Of a DNA stretch of 64,000 bases, positions 57,010-64,000 are shown one piece after another. The DNA comes from Pseudomonas hormoni (lineage in GTDB: Bacteria; Pseudomonadota; Gammaproteobacteria; Pseudomonadales; Pseudomonadaceae): positions 253,001 through 317,000 of the forward strand of contig NZ_CP075566.1 of NCBI RefSeq assembly GCF_018502625.1. Reading direction: 5' to 3'. How positions within the stretch are numbered: the stretch's first letter is position 1; each line of letters opens with the position of its first letter. The notes under the pieces are model-generated. The model was not told where the DNA came from and made no database searches. It saw only the letters and a list, made by a program, of their open reading frames with translations. The position numbers and the translations under genes were made by a program.

Positions 57010-57816
57010 TCAGTGGACGATTGAATTGGGGGGGAGGTGGCCTAATCGCTCGGTCAGCCGAATCCGCTGGATCGGGTCGTCGCTCAGCAGTAGCGCGTGC
57101 TCCAGATCGAAACGCTCGGCATTTGGGCAGTCCAGCCGTTGGTAGAGGCTGGCCCGCGCCAGGTAATCGGAGGCGCTCGCGTTGCCCAGCTCCAGCACAC
57201 GTTCGGCGTCGATCAACGCACCAATGTAATCATCGTGAGAAAGGTGCAACTGGCGCAGGTTGCGCGACAGTCGCTGCAGCATCTGCACCGGCTCGGCGGT
57301 GAGTAAATGTTCGGCGCTGATCTTCATGTTCGGGCCGTACTGGCGTTGCAGCAATTCACGGCAATCGTTGGGGTACAACCGGCGTCCACCGCAAGGGTCG
57401 AGCAAATGATCGGCCCCCGGAACCCGCAGCAGGAAATGCCCCGGGAAGTTGACCCCGACCAGCGGGATTTCCAGGCCTCTGGCCAGTTCCAGCGCAATCA
57501 GCCCCAATGCCAGCGGTTGGCCGCGCCGGCGTTCCAGCACTTTGTCGAGCAAGGCGGCTTGCGGGCGCAAGGGGGTAAAGTCGTCCTGGGCGAAGCCCAG
57601 GTCATTCAGGCGTCGCAACAAGGGTTGAGCCAGTTCGCTCACCGGCAGCATCGGCAAGCCATAACTGACGCGCAGTTGCAGGTCCTTGAAATGGGTCATC
57701 ACCGCCGCTGGATTTACCTCCTTGTCATGCTCGACGCACATCCACAGCGCCGCCTCGAACAGCGCAGGCGGTGATCGTTGCAGACAGTCGAAGAAGCGTT
57801 GGCGGGGCGTCATCAA
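57010..57816 (-). CDS. SirB1 family transglutaminase-like/TPR protein
   Basis: 268 residues. The conserved transglutaminase-like core is RGQPLALGLIALELARGLEIPLVGVNFPGHFLLRV, and the C-terminal 70 residues form TPR-like helices (LGNASASDYLARASLYQRLDCPNAERFDLEHALLL). The usual active-site cysteine of transglutaminases is not evident, as in other SirB1 proteins, so enzyme activity is doubtful. The function is unknown. It is divergent from the leucine-dehydrogenase-like gene. Confidence 0.88.
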   Translation of the reverse strand: MMTPRQRFFDCLQRSPPALFEAALWMCVEHDKEVNPAAVMTHFKDLQLRVSYGLPMLPVSELAQPLLRRLNDLGFAQDDFTPLRPQAALLDKVLERRRGQPLALGLIALELARGLEIPLVGVNFPGHFLLRVPGADHLLDPCGGRRLYPNDCRELLQRQYGPNMKISAEHLLTAEPVQMLQRLSRNLRQLHLSHDDYIGALIDAERVLELGNASASDYLARASLYQRLDCPNAERFDLEHALLLSDDPIQRIRLTERLGHLPPNSIVH

Positions 57817-57987
57817 AATCTCCGGGGAATGCCTCGTTTTAGCCTCGTCTGCGGCGTTCGTCCAGTGGCACGCCGGGTTATGTCCGAAACCGCTGAATGC
57901 CCGTGCTGCTTATTCCGGTGCGCTTCTGCAATTTTTGGGCGCGAGCCTATACTGGCGACTACAAGAAGTGATTCGGGAGCCCCTACG

Positions 57988-59007
57988 ATGTTCGCTCTCA
58001 TGCAAAGCACTCGCCTTGAATCGCTGCATCTGAGCGTCGACTCGGTCACCGGGTTGAAGGCGGTCATTGCCATCCATAACAGCCGTCTGGGGCCTGCCCT
58101 GGGTGGGTGTCGTTACCTTGCCTATCCCGACGACGAGTCCGCGGTCGAGGATGCCATTCGCCTCGCCCAAGGCATGAGCTACAAAGCGGCGCTCGCCGGT
58201 CTGGCGCAGGGTGGCGGCGTGGCGGTGATTATTCGACCGGTCCATGTGGAAAACCGCGCGGCACTGTTCGAAGCGTTCGGCCGCTGCATCAATCAGCTCG
58301 ACGGCCGCTACATCACTGCCATCGACAGCGGCACCTCGGTGGCGGACATGGATTGCATCGCCCAACAGACCCAGCACGTCACCAGCACCACCTCGGCGGG
58401 CGACCCGGCGCCTCACGCGGCGATGGGCGTGTTCACCGGCATTCGTGCCACTGCCATGGCTCGCCTGGGCAGCGATAACCTCGAAGGCTTGCGCGTGGCC
58501 ATTCAAGGTTTGGGCAATGTCGGTTTCGCCCTGGCCGAACAGCTGCACGCCGCGGGTGCCGAACTGTTGGTCAGCGATATCGATCACGGCAAGGTGCAAC
58601 TGGCCATGGAGCAACTCGGTGCTCACCCGATCGCCAACGACGCGCTGCTCAGCACGCCTTGCGATATTCTCGCGCCGTGCGGCCTCGGTGGCGTACTCAA
58701 CAGCAATACCGTCACGCAACTGCGATGCTCGGCGGTGGCCGGTTCGGCGAATAACCAACTGACTCATCTGGATGTTGCGGATCAACTGGAACGGCGGGGC
58801 ATTCTTTACGCGCCGGATTATGTGATCAATGCCGGTGGGCTGATCTACGTTTCGCTCAAACACCGCGGCGAAGAGCTGACGACCATCACCGCGCACCTGT
58901 CGAAAATCAGCTCGAGGCTGACCGAAGTCTTCGCCCATGCCCAGGCGGAAAAACGTTCCCCGGCGCGGGTGGCGGACGAATTGGCGGAGAAAGTGTTGTA
59001 TCGCTGA
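57988..59007 (+). CDS. Leucine-dehydrogenase-like protein lacking the catalytic lysine
   Basis: 339 residues from MFALMQSTRLESLHLS, after CGGGAG. It has the Glu/Leu/Phe/Val dehydrogenase layout: a substrate domain with GPALGGCRYLAY and GMSYKAALAGL (Lys66), and a Rossmann domain with VAIQGLGNVGFALAEQL. In active enzymes the loop reads GGGK, whose Lys is catalytic; here it reads GGGVAVI, with Val78 in that place. The codon is a clear GTG. The aspartate in ITAIDSGTS is kept. It would be expected to be a poor or altered dehydrogenase. Confidence 0.88.
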   Translation: MFALMQSTRLESLHLSVDSVTGLKAVIAIHNSRLGPALGGCRYLAYPDDESAVEDAIRLAQGMSYKAALAGLAQGGGVAVIIRPVHVENRAALFEAFGRCINQLDGRYITAIDSGTSVADMDCIAQQTQHVTSTTSAGDPAPHAAMGVFTGIRATAMARLGSDNLEGLRVAIQGLGNVGFALAEQLHAAGAELLVSDIDHGKVQLAMEQLGAHPIANDALLSTPCDILAPCGLGGVLNSNTVTQLRCSAVAGSANNQLTHLDVADQLERRGILYAPDYVINAGGLIYVSLKHRGEELTTITAHLSKISSRLTEVFAHAQAEKRSPARVADELAEKVLYR

Positions 59008-59035
59008 GCACCGCTTTTATTCCAGACATGAAAAA

Positions 59036-59061
59036 GGCCCTGAGTCATTCGACTCAGGGCC
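59036..59061. terminator. Terminator shared by the convergent dehydrogenase-like gene and yebG
   Basis: A perfect 11-base stem, GGCCCTGAGTC / GACTCAGGGCC, with loop ATTC, has five A before it on the plus strand, giving a T run on the minus strand for yebG. The plus-strand tail (TATTCAATT) is weaker. Confidence 0.85.
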
Positions 59062-59080
59062 TATTCAATTGGGGTGTTGC

Positions 59081-59422
59081 TTACTTCGGCGTCTTGGCGG
59101 CTTTGGCTGGCTTGGTCGGCTCAGCAGCTTCAGCGACTTCAACGGGTTCGGCCTTTTCTACCACTTCCACCGGCGCATTCAGCAGTTCGGACAACGCATC
59201 CGGCTGGCTCTTGAACGCCCTGGCGAACACATCGCGGTTCTTCGCCATGTAGATCCCGGCTTCTTCCACTTGCTGCTCGGTCAGGGACGGAACGGCTTTT
59301 TGCAACACTTCAGCCAGCAATTCGGCCAGTTCGAGCATTTTGTCATGACGGTCAGCTTCGGCTTTATCCATGAACAAGCGCTCCAGATCTCGGCTGCTGC
59401 GGTATACCACTTCGACGGCCAT
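59081..59422 (-). CDS. yebG: YebG-family SOS-inducible protein
   Basis: 113 residues. The N-terminal two thirds (MAVEVVYRSSRDLERLFMDKAEADRHDKMLELAELL) match E. coli YebG. The last 30 residues are a Lys/Ala/Pro/Glu-rich tail that is probably disordered. YebG is a DNA-damage-induced DNA-binding protein of unclear role. A near-perfect LexA box lies 44 bases upstream, supporting both identity and regulation. A GAGGTGG site precedes the ATG. Confidence 0.93.
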   Translation of the reverse strand: MAVEVVYRSSRDLERLFMDKAEADRHDKMLELAELLAEVLQKAVPSLTEQQVEEAGIYMAKNRDVFARAFKSQPDALSELLNAPVEVVEKAEPVEVAEAAEPTKPAKAAKTPK

Positions 59423-59465
59423 TCACCACCTCACATGCCTTCACGATAGTTGTCTGTTTCGACCA

Positions 59466-59481
59466 CTGTATTTATATACAG
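59466..59481 (-). promoter_or_regulatory. LexA (SOS) box upstream of yebG
   Basis: CTGTATTTATATACAG matches the CTGT-N8-ACAG LexA consensus with both half-sites intact and an AT-rich centre. It is 44 bases before the yebG start codon, where it would overlap the promoter. Confidence 0.92.
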
Positions 59482-59571
59482 CGAAAAGGATAAGCGAATC
59501 CCTGCGCTTTGGGTAGTGGCTTTTTAATGTAGACCGAATTCAGGGTTTGTCAGGTGACCCGTGGCGCTCCA

Positions 59572-59638
59572 TTCGCGGGCAAGCCTCGCTCCTACGGGTA
59601 ATACCGGCCCCGTAGGAGCGAGGCTTGCCCGCGAAGGC
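59572..59638. repeat. REP pair, class A, in reversed (tail-to-tail) orientation
   Basis: TCGCGGGCAAGCCTCGCTCC and GGAGCGAGGCTTGCCCGCGA are in the opposite order to the other class A pairs, with only about 25 bases between them. The remaining part of the 357-base gap between yebG and psiE holds the LexA box and no gene. Confidence 0.87.
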
Positions 59639-59779
59639 GCCTGTCCAAACACCACAAAAGTGTCCAATAGCAGCCCATAGCCATCTCACCGAACAGCCTC
59701 TGGCCTTTTTTCTGCATGCAGAACAATCGTCACGTCCAACCCGCATCATCCGCTCGAACCGAGCTAAGGAAGAATCATC

Positions 59780-60280
59780 GTGAAAATCAACTGGGCCGAG
59801 AACCTGCGGCAGAACGTGCACCAACTGGCCGAGTCCCTGGGCAATCTGTTCGTCGAGACTTTCCACTACCTGGCGCTGTTCGCCATTGGTGCGGTGACCG
59901 CGTGGGCGGCGGTGATGGAGTTTCTGGGGATGATCGAAGCGGGGCACATCAAGATCGATGACATCCTGCTGTTGTTCATCTACCTCGAACTGGGCGCGAT
60001 GGTCGGGATTTACTTCAAGACCAACCACATGCCGGTGCGCTTCCTGATCTACGTGGCGATCACCGCGCTGACGCGTTTGCTGATCTCCAACGTCTCGCAC
60101 CACAATCCGCCCGACCTCGGCATCATTTACCTGTGCGGCGGGATTCTGCTGCTGGCGTTTGCGATTCTGGTGGTGCGTTACGCCTCGTCGCAATTCCCTT
60201 CGGTGAAGATCGAACACCCGCAACGCAAGATCGGTGCGGGCTCCGGTGAGCATCCCGAAGTGGAGAAAGGCGAGATTTAG
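59780..60280 (+). CDS. PsiE family phosphate-starvation-inducible membrane protein
   Basis: 166 residues with a GTG start (AAGGAAGAATCATC before it). Four hydrophobic segments lie at about 26-48, 60-78, 88-104 and 113-133, with the PsiE signature YLELGAMVGIYFKTNHMPVRFLIYVAITALTR. The C-terminal 30 residues are charged and cytoplasmic. E. coli psiE responds to phosphate starvation; the molecular role is unknown. Its last bases overlap the end of the convergent DUF3509 gene by four bases. Confidence 0.9.
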   Translation: MKINWAENLRQNVHQLAESLGNLFVETFHYLALFAIGAVTAWAAVMEFLGMIEAGHIKIDDILLLFIYLELGAMVGIYFKTNHMPVRFLIYVAITALTRLLISNVSHHNPPDLGIIYLCGGILLLAFAILVVRYASSQFPSVKIEHPQRKIGAGSGEHPEVEKGEI

Positions 60281-60594
60281 AGGCGCATGGCAGGTCGGGA
60301 ATGTCCTTTGACCTTTGGCGGCGGCAGGTTGCGATTGTCGCCGTCGGTCATGGCTTCGAGGATGGTCATGGCGCACTGGCCCTGTTCGATGGCAATGCCG
60401 AACTGGATGCTTTGCACCAAACGTTTGAGGCGCTTGGGGTCATTGCGTTGTTCGGCGCTGATCATCCGTTTGGCCACGATACGGCCATTGTTGGACAGGG
60501 TCAGCATGATGCTGCCGTCCAGACCCTGAATGCTCAGGTTGATCTGGTAATCCGGTGCAAAGGCATCGGTAATGAGCTGAAAAGGGTTGTCCAT
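60277..60594 (-). CDS. DUF3509 family protein
   Basis: 105 residues. The core MDNPFQLITDAFAPDYQINLSIQGLDGSIMLTLSNNGRIVAKRMIS matches a small family found almost only in Pseudomonas, with no known function. The C-terminus is proline- and lysine-rich. It is convergent with psiE and monocistronic; a terminator from the sdaA side lies upstream. Confidence 0.87.
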   Translation of the reverse strand: MDNPFQLITDAFAPDYQINLSIQGLDGSIMLTLSNNGRIVAKRMISAEQRNDPKRLKRLVQSIQFGIAIEQGQCAMTILEAMTDGDNRNLPPPKVKGHSRPAMRL

Positions 60595-60772
60595 GATGCG
60601 TCACCGCCTGATTGAACGTGCAGTTGTCGACCGGCCATGATCGGGTTGGTTCGCAACACCGGACCATCGGCATGTCGCTCGCTGAGGTTTTCAAAAATCC
60701 TTTTTGCCTCGTCAGGGATGTAGCAAGGGGCATGCCGGAAAAATTGTCGAACAATGATCGCGGCATAAAAGA

Positions 60773-60800
60773 GGCGGGCTCTATGGCCCGCCTTCTTTTT
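60773..60800. terminator. Intrinsic terminator downstream of the serine dehydratase gene
   Basis: GGCGGGC / GCCCGCC with a short loop is flanked by TTCTTTTT on the plus side and TAAAAG on the other, so the minus-strand reading ends in TCTTTTA. It is 59 bases past the sdaA stop. No other feature is seen in the gap 60595-60858. Confidence 0.75.
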
Positions 60801-60858
60801 GCCTGCCCGTTTCAGTGCATGAATGAGTAGATGATCGCTGACGGTGCAATCAGACCGG

Positions 60859-62235
60859 TCAGCACTCCACCCAGCTGACCGCCAGGCCGCCCCGTGAAGT
60901 CTCTTTGTATTTGTCATGCATATCAGCGCCGGTATCGCGCATGGTACGGATCACCCGGTCCAGGGAAATGAAATGTTTGCCGTCGCCGCGCAGGGCCATT
61001 TGCGTGGCGTTGATCGCCTTCACCGCGGCGATGGCATTGCGCTCGATGCACGGCACTTGCACCAGGCCGCCGACCGGGTCGCAGGTCAGGCCGAGGTTGT
61101 GTTCCAGGCCGATTTCGGCGGCGTTTTCCAGTTGCTCCGGCGTGGCGCCGAGTACATCGGCCAGACCGGCGGCGGCCATGGCGCACGCCGAACCGACTTC
61201 GCCCTGACAGCCGACTTCGGCGCCGGAGATCGATGCGTTTTTCTTGCAGAGAATGCCTACCGCCGCCGCGCCCAAAAAGAATGCGACCACGTCATCGTCC
61301 GACGCGTCCGGGTTGAATTTCATGTAGTAGTGCAGGACGGCGGGAATGATCCCGGCCGCACCGTTGGTAGGCGCGGTGACCATCCGTCCGCCCGCCGCGT
61401 TTTCTTCGTTCACGGCGAGGGCGAACAGGTTCACCCATTCCATCGCCGACAGCGTGGAAGTGATGACATTCGGCTTGCCGATTTCCAACAGGCTGCGGTG
61501 CAATTTCGCCGCACGGCGTGGAACATTCAGACCGCCGGGCAGGATCCCTTCGTGGCGCAAGCCCTGCTCGACGCACTCGCGCATCACCGACCAGATATGC
61601 AGCAAGCCCTGACGGATGTCGGCTTCGCTGCGCCAGGCCAGTTCATTGGCCATCATCAATTCGCAAACCCTGAGTCCATGCTGATTGCAGAGCTTGAGCA
61701 GTTCGGCGGCGCTGGAGAAATCGTAAGGCAGCACCACGTCGCCGGTCGGCGCGATGCCGGACTCGGCTTCGGCCGCTTCGATGATGAAACCGCCGCCGAT
61801 CGAGTAGTACGTTTGCTCCGACAGCTCACCTGTTTCGCCGAAGGCTGTCAGAGACATGGCGTTGGGGTGGTAGGGCAGGCTCTCATCGAGCAGCAGCAAA
61901 TCGCGATGCCAGTCGAAGGCAATGGTGGTTTGGCCGGCCAGATTCAGTTCGCCGGTCTCCAGCAATGTGCTGATGCGGTTGTCGATGCAGGTCGGATCGA
62001 TGCTGTCCGGCCATTCGCCCATCAGGCCCATGACACAGGCGCGGTCAGTGGCGTGGCCGACGCCGGTGGCTGAGAGGGAGCCGTACAGGCGGATTTCCAC
62101 TCGACGGACGGCGTCGAGCAATTTCTGCTCAATCAGTGCCTGGGCGAAGGTCGCGGCGGCGCGCATCGGGCCGACGGTGTGGGAACTGGACGGACCGATG
62201 CCGACTTTGAAAAGATCAAAAACACTGATAGCCAT
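60859..62235 (-). CDS. sdaA: L-serine ammonia-lyase (single-chain, iron-sulfur)
   Basis: 458 residues from [25 protein letters not shown] beta domain (1-150) precedes the alpha domain with the three Fe-S cysteines in [24 protein letters not shown] and [14 protein letters not shown]. The enzyme deaminates serine to pyruvate. Pseudomonads usually have more than one copy; one is linked to glycine cleavage (gcv) genes, which are not seen here. It is divergent from a GcvA-type LysR regulator 135 bases away, the likely controller. Confidence 0.95.
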   Translation of the reverse strand: MAISVFDLFKVGIGPSSSHTVGPMRAAATFAQALIEQKLLDAVRRVEIRLYGSLSATGVGHATDRACVMGLMGEWPDSIDPTCIDNRISTLLETGELNLAGQTTIAFDWHRDLLLLDESLPYHPNAMSLTAFGETGELSEQTYYSIGGGFIIEAAEAESGIAPTGDVVLPYDFSSAAELLKLCNQHGLRVCELMMANELAWRSEADIRQGLLHIWSVMRECVEQGLRHEGILPGGLNVPRRAAKLHRSLLEIGKPNVITSTLSAMEWVNLFALAVNEENAAGGRMVTAPTNGAAGIIPAVLHYYMKFNPDASDDDVVAFFLGAAAVGILCKKNASISGAEVGCQGEVGSACAMAAAGLADVLGATPEQLENAAEIGLEHNLGLTCDPVGGLVQVPCIERNAIAAVKAINATQMALRGDGKHFISLDRVIRTMRDTGADMHDKYKETSRGGLAVSWVEC

Positions 62236-62370
62236 GCTAAAGCCTATACAAGCAATGGAAGAGAAATCGCTGCCATTTTTGTAGGACAAGCGCAATGTCG
62301 GCGATACTGACTGTCTCGGTCCTACGTGACCAACGAAACTTCCTAAGACAGCCTTTAGCAGGACTAAACA

Positions 62371-63318
62371 ATGAGTCGCCAATTGCACGCCCAGACTTAT
62401 GTCTGGCTGCACGTGTTTTCCTGTGCCGCGCGGCACTTGTCGTTCACCCGTTGCGCCGAAGAGCTGCACATCACGCCTGGGGCGGTCAGTCAGCAAATCC
62501 GCCAACTGGAAGAACGGCTGGGGTTCCGACTGTTTCACCGGCGTGCGCGGGGGGTGGAGTTGAGCGCGGAGGGCCAGCGACTGGCCATTACGGTCAACGA
62601 GGCTTACGGCAGCATCGACGCGGAATTGCGACGACTGGACGCGGGAATGATCAGCGGGACGTTGCGGGTGCGTTCGATTCCGTCGTTCCTGAGCAAATGG
62701 CTGACCCCGCGTCTGCCGCGCTTGCAGCAACGTTTCCCGGACATTCAATTGCGCCTGGTGGCGGAGGACAGCAGCGTGCCGTTGCACGAGGGCGACTTCG
62801 ACCTGGCCATTGATCTGAATGACGGCAGTTACCCCGGCTTGTTGTCCACGGCCTTGCTCGACGAGCAGATCTTCCCGGTCTGCGCGCCGAGCCTGTTGCG
62901 CGGGCGGCCGCCGTTGCACGGCCCGGCAGACCTGTCGCACTTTGCGCTGTTGCACGACATCACGGCCTGGCGGGGCAGTTATGAGTACGCGGAATGGGAG
63001 TTCTATCTCGACGCCATCGGCTTCGAAGGCGCGGACGTGCGGCGTGGGCACACGTTCAATCGCAACCACCTGACCATCGAAGCGGCGATTGCCGGAATGG
63101 GCGTGGCGATAGCGCGGCGGACGTTACTCAACGATGAGCTGGAGCGCGGGACGTTGATTGTGCCGTTTGGTCTGGCGGTGCCGAATCACAAACGTTACAT
63201 GCTGCTTTATGCGCCGGGGGCGCTGAGCCACCCGGGCGTGCGCGCGGTGCATGACTGGCTGGTGGAGGAGGCGGGGATTTTTCGAAGCCTGCACCCGCTG
63301 GCGGAGCGGCAGATGTGA
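62371..63318 (+). CDS. LysR-family transcriptional regulator, GcvA-like
   Basis: 315 residues. An N-terminal LysR helix-turn-helix ([37 protein letters not shown]) precedes a periplasmic-binding-protein-fold effector domain from residue 90. The AGVAVARRxLL-like segment near 245 ([14 protein letters not shown]) is typical of the GcvA subgroup. Its divergent position next to the serine dehydratase suggests it responds to serine or glycine. The effector is inferred. Confidence 0.9.
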   Translation: MSRQLHAQTYVWLHVFSCAARHLSFTRCAEELHITPGAVSQQIRQLEERLGFRLFHRRARGVELSAEGQRLAITVNEAYGSIDAELRRLDAGMISGTLRVRSIPSFLSKWLTPRLPRLQQRFPDIQLRLVAEDSSVPLHEGDFDLAIDLNDGSYPGLLSTALLDEQIFPVCAPSLLRGRPPLHGPADLSHFALLHDITAWRGSYEYAEWEFYLDAIGFEGADVRRGHTFNRNHLTIEAAIAGMGVAIARRTLLNDELERGTLIVPFGLAVPNHKRYMLLYAPGALSHPGVRAVHDWLVEEAGIFRSLHPLAERQM

Positions 63319-63531
63319 GGAATTGTGACAAAGAAGTGAAGCGACCCAACTCCCGACCTTAACAGCGCTTTTGTTCCTTGTCCGGCTTTTTTTGCGAATG
63401 AAAATTTATCTTTTTCCAGGGGTTGAAATGTTCGGCGCACAGACCGATTGTGTAACCAAGAGGTCACGGTGACGACGCCCAAGGGCCAGCCGAAGGGCCT
63501 CTCGCGAGCTAGCTGAAATAAGGGATGAACT

Positions 63532-63939
63532 ATGCAAATCCAAGTCAACAGCGATAACCATATTCAAAGCAGCATCCGACTGGAGGAGTGGGTACGTACT
63601 ACCATTGAGAGCACGCTCGAACGTTATGAAGAGGACCTGACACGCGTCGAGGTCCACCTGCGGGACGAAAACGGCGACAAGCCCGGTCCCCATGATTTGC
63701 GCTGCCAGCTGGAAGCGCGGCCAAAAGGCCATCAACCGATTTCTGTGACCCATAAGGCCGAGAACCTGGAACTGGCGATCGACGGTGCGGCTGAAAAACT
63801 CGAACACGCGCTGGAACATCTGTTCGGCAAACTGCGGGGCAAACTACGTGCCGCGGTGGTGCCGTTCGAAAGAGTAGCGGCCGATGCGCTACTGGAAGAC
63901 GAGTTTCTCGAGAACGAACAGGCTGCACTGAACGGCTGA
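63532..63939 (+). CDS. HPF/RaiA family ribosome-associated protein
   Basis: 135 residues. The first 100 follow the HPF/RaiA fold (MQIQVNSDNHIQSSIRLEEWVRTTIESTLERYEEDLTRVEVHL, ending in ELAIDGAAEKLEHALEHLFGKLR). The family's basic surface is weaker than in the short HPF at 1854, and the C-terminal 30 residues are acidic rather than a dimerisation domain. It may act on ribosomes under a different stress. An AAGGGATG site precedes the ATG, after a 213-base leader in which I see no other gene. Confidence 0.85.
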   Translation: MQIQVNSDNHIQSSIRLEEWVRTTIESTLERYEEDLTRVEVHLRDENGDKPGPHDLRCQLEARPKGHQPISVTHKAENLELAIDGAAEKLEHALEHLFGKLRGKLRAAVVPFERVAADALLEDEFLENEQAALNG

Positions 63940-63973
63940 TGCCTGGATCACTTTTTATCTTTCCACCACTGAA

Positions 63974-63999
63974 AACGGGCCTGCTTATGCAGGCCCGTT
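63974..63999 (+). terminator. Terminator hairpin at the window edge
   Basis: AACGGGCCTGC / GCAGGCCCGTT with loop TTAT makes an 11-base stem about 35 bases after the HPF-like stop. The T run, if present, is outside the window. Confidence 0.75.
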
Positions 64000-64000
64000 C

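Overview
The window is a stretch of Pseudomonas chromosome, most likely from the P. fluorescens complex. The reasons are the gene order (ptsO-rapZ-ptsN-hpf-rpoN-lpt-kds next to mla-murA-his-algW-cysD-cysNC), the fused CysNC, Pseudomonas-type families such as DUF3509, a short LOV protein and an AlgW protease, and ten REP-pair (REPIN) elements in three sequence classes between genes. I see no rRNA, tRNA, CRISPR array, insertion sequence or prophage.

Layout. 1-3730 (mostly minus): nitrogen phosphotransferase and sigma-54 cluster (ptsO, rapZ, ptsN, hpf, rpoN). 3915-7253 (minus): LPS transport and Kdo synthesis (lptB, lptA, lptC, kdsC, kdsD). 7529-15481 (plus): outer-membrane lipid asymmetry operon mlaFEDCB, ibaG, murA, then hisG, hisD and hisC, with an intrinsic terminator between hisG and hisD. 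15605-20700: algW (minus), a Nif3-family gene, and cysD-cysNC for sulfate activation. 20884-28123: acyltransferase, pta, DUF3565, SlyD-type prolyl isomerase, glutathione peroxidase, an Old Yellow Enzyme and a glycosyltransferase. 28237-30823: a more accessory patch with a GH20 hexosaminidase-like gene and an Ala-rich, Ig-like protein carrying a simple-sequence repeat. 30931-33015: cysZ and trxB.

33192-37849: a class III aminotransferase, then the folM-folE-folX-DUF1244-hopJ run (tetrahydromonapterin synthesis), and a monooxygenase-like membrane protein. 38061-40717: a candidate blue-light module made of a LitR-like MerR regulator without the B12 histidine, a PilZ-like protein and a short LOV photoreceptor, beside a flavodoxin. 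40975-52675: an accessory region with a class II aldolase, an Asp-nucleophile alpha/beta hydrolase, an SDR, DUF1302 and DUF1329 proteins, a MalT-like LuxR regulator and an 821-residue protein resembling the non-catalytic part of dermonecrotic-toxin-like proteins. It also holds an apparently unannotated minus-strand small RNA candidate near 43745-43872.

52682-56902: homogentisate (tyrosine/phenylalanine) degradation, with hmgR divergent from hmgA-fahA-maiA. The pterin genes upstream would supply the cofactor for the phenylalanine hydroxylase that feeds this pathway. 57010-63939: a SirB1-type protein, a leucine-dehydrogenase-like protein whose catalytic lysine is replaced by valine, yebG with a near-perfect LexA box, psiE, DUF3509, L-serine dehydratase with a divergent LysR regulator, and a second HPF/RaiA-type ribosome-associated protein.

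Most of the window is ordinary core genome. The strongest candidates for something less described are the LitR/PilZ/LOV cluster, the orphan toxin-like gene with its LuxR neighbour, the minus-strand sRNA candidate, the 160-bp inverted repeat upstream of pta, and the K-to-V change in the leucine-dehydrogenase-like gene.
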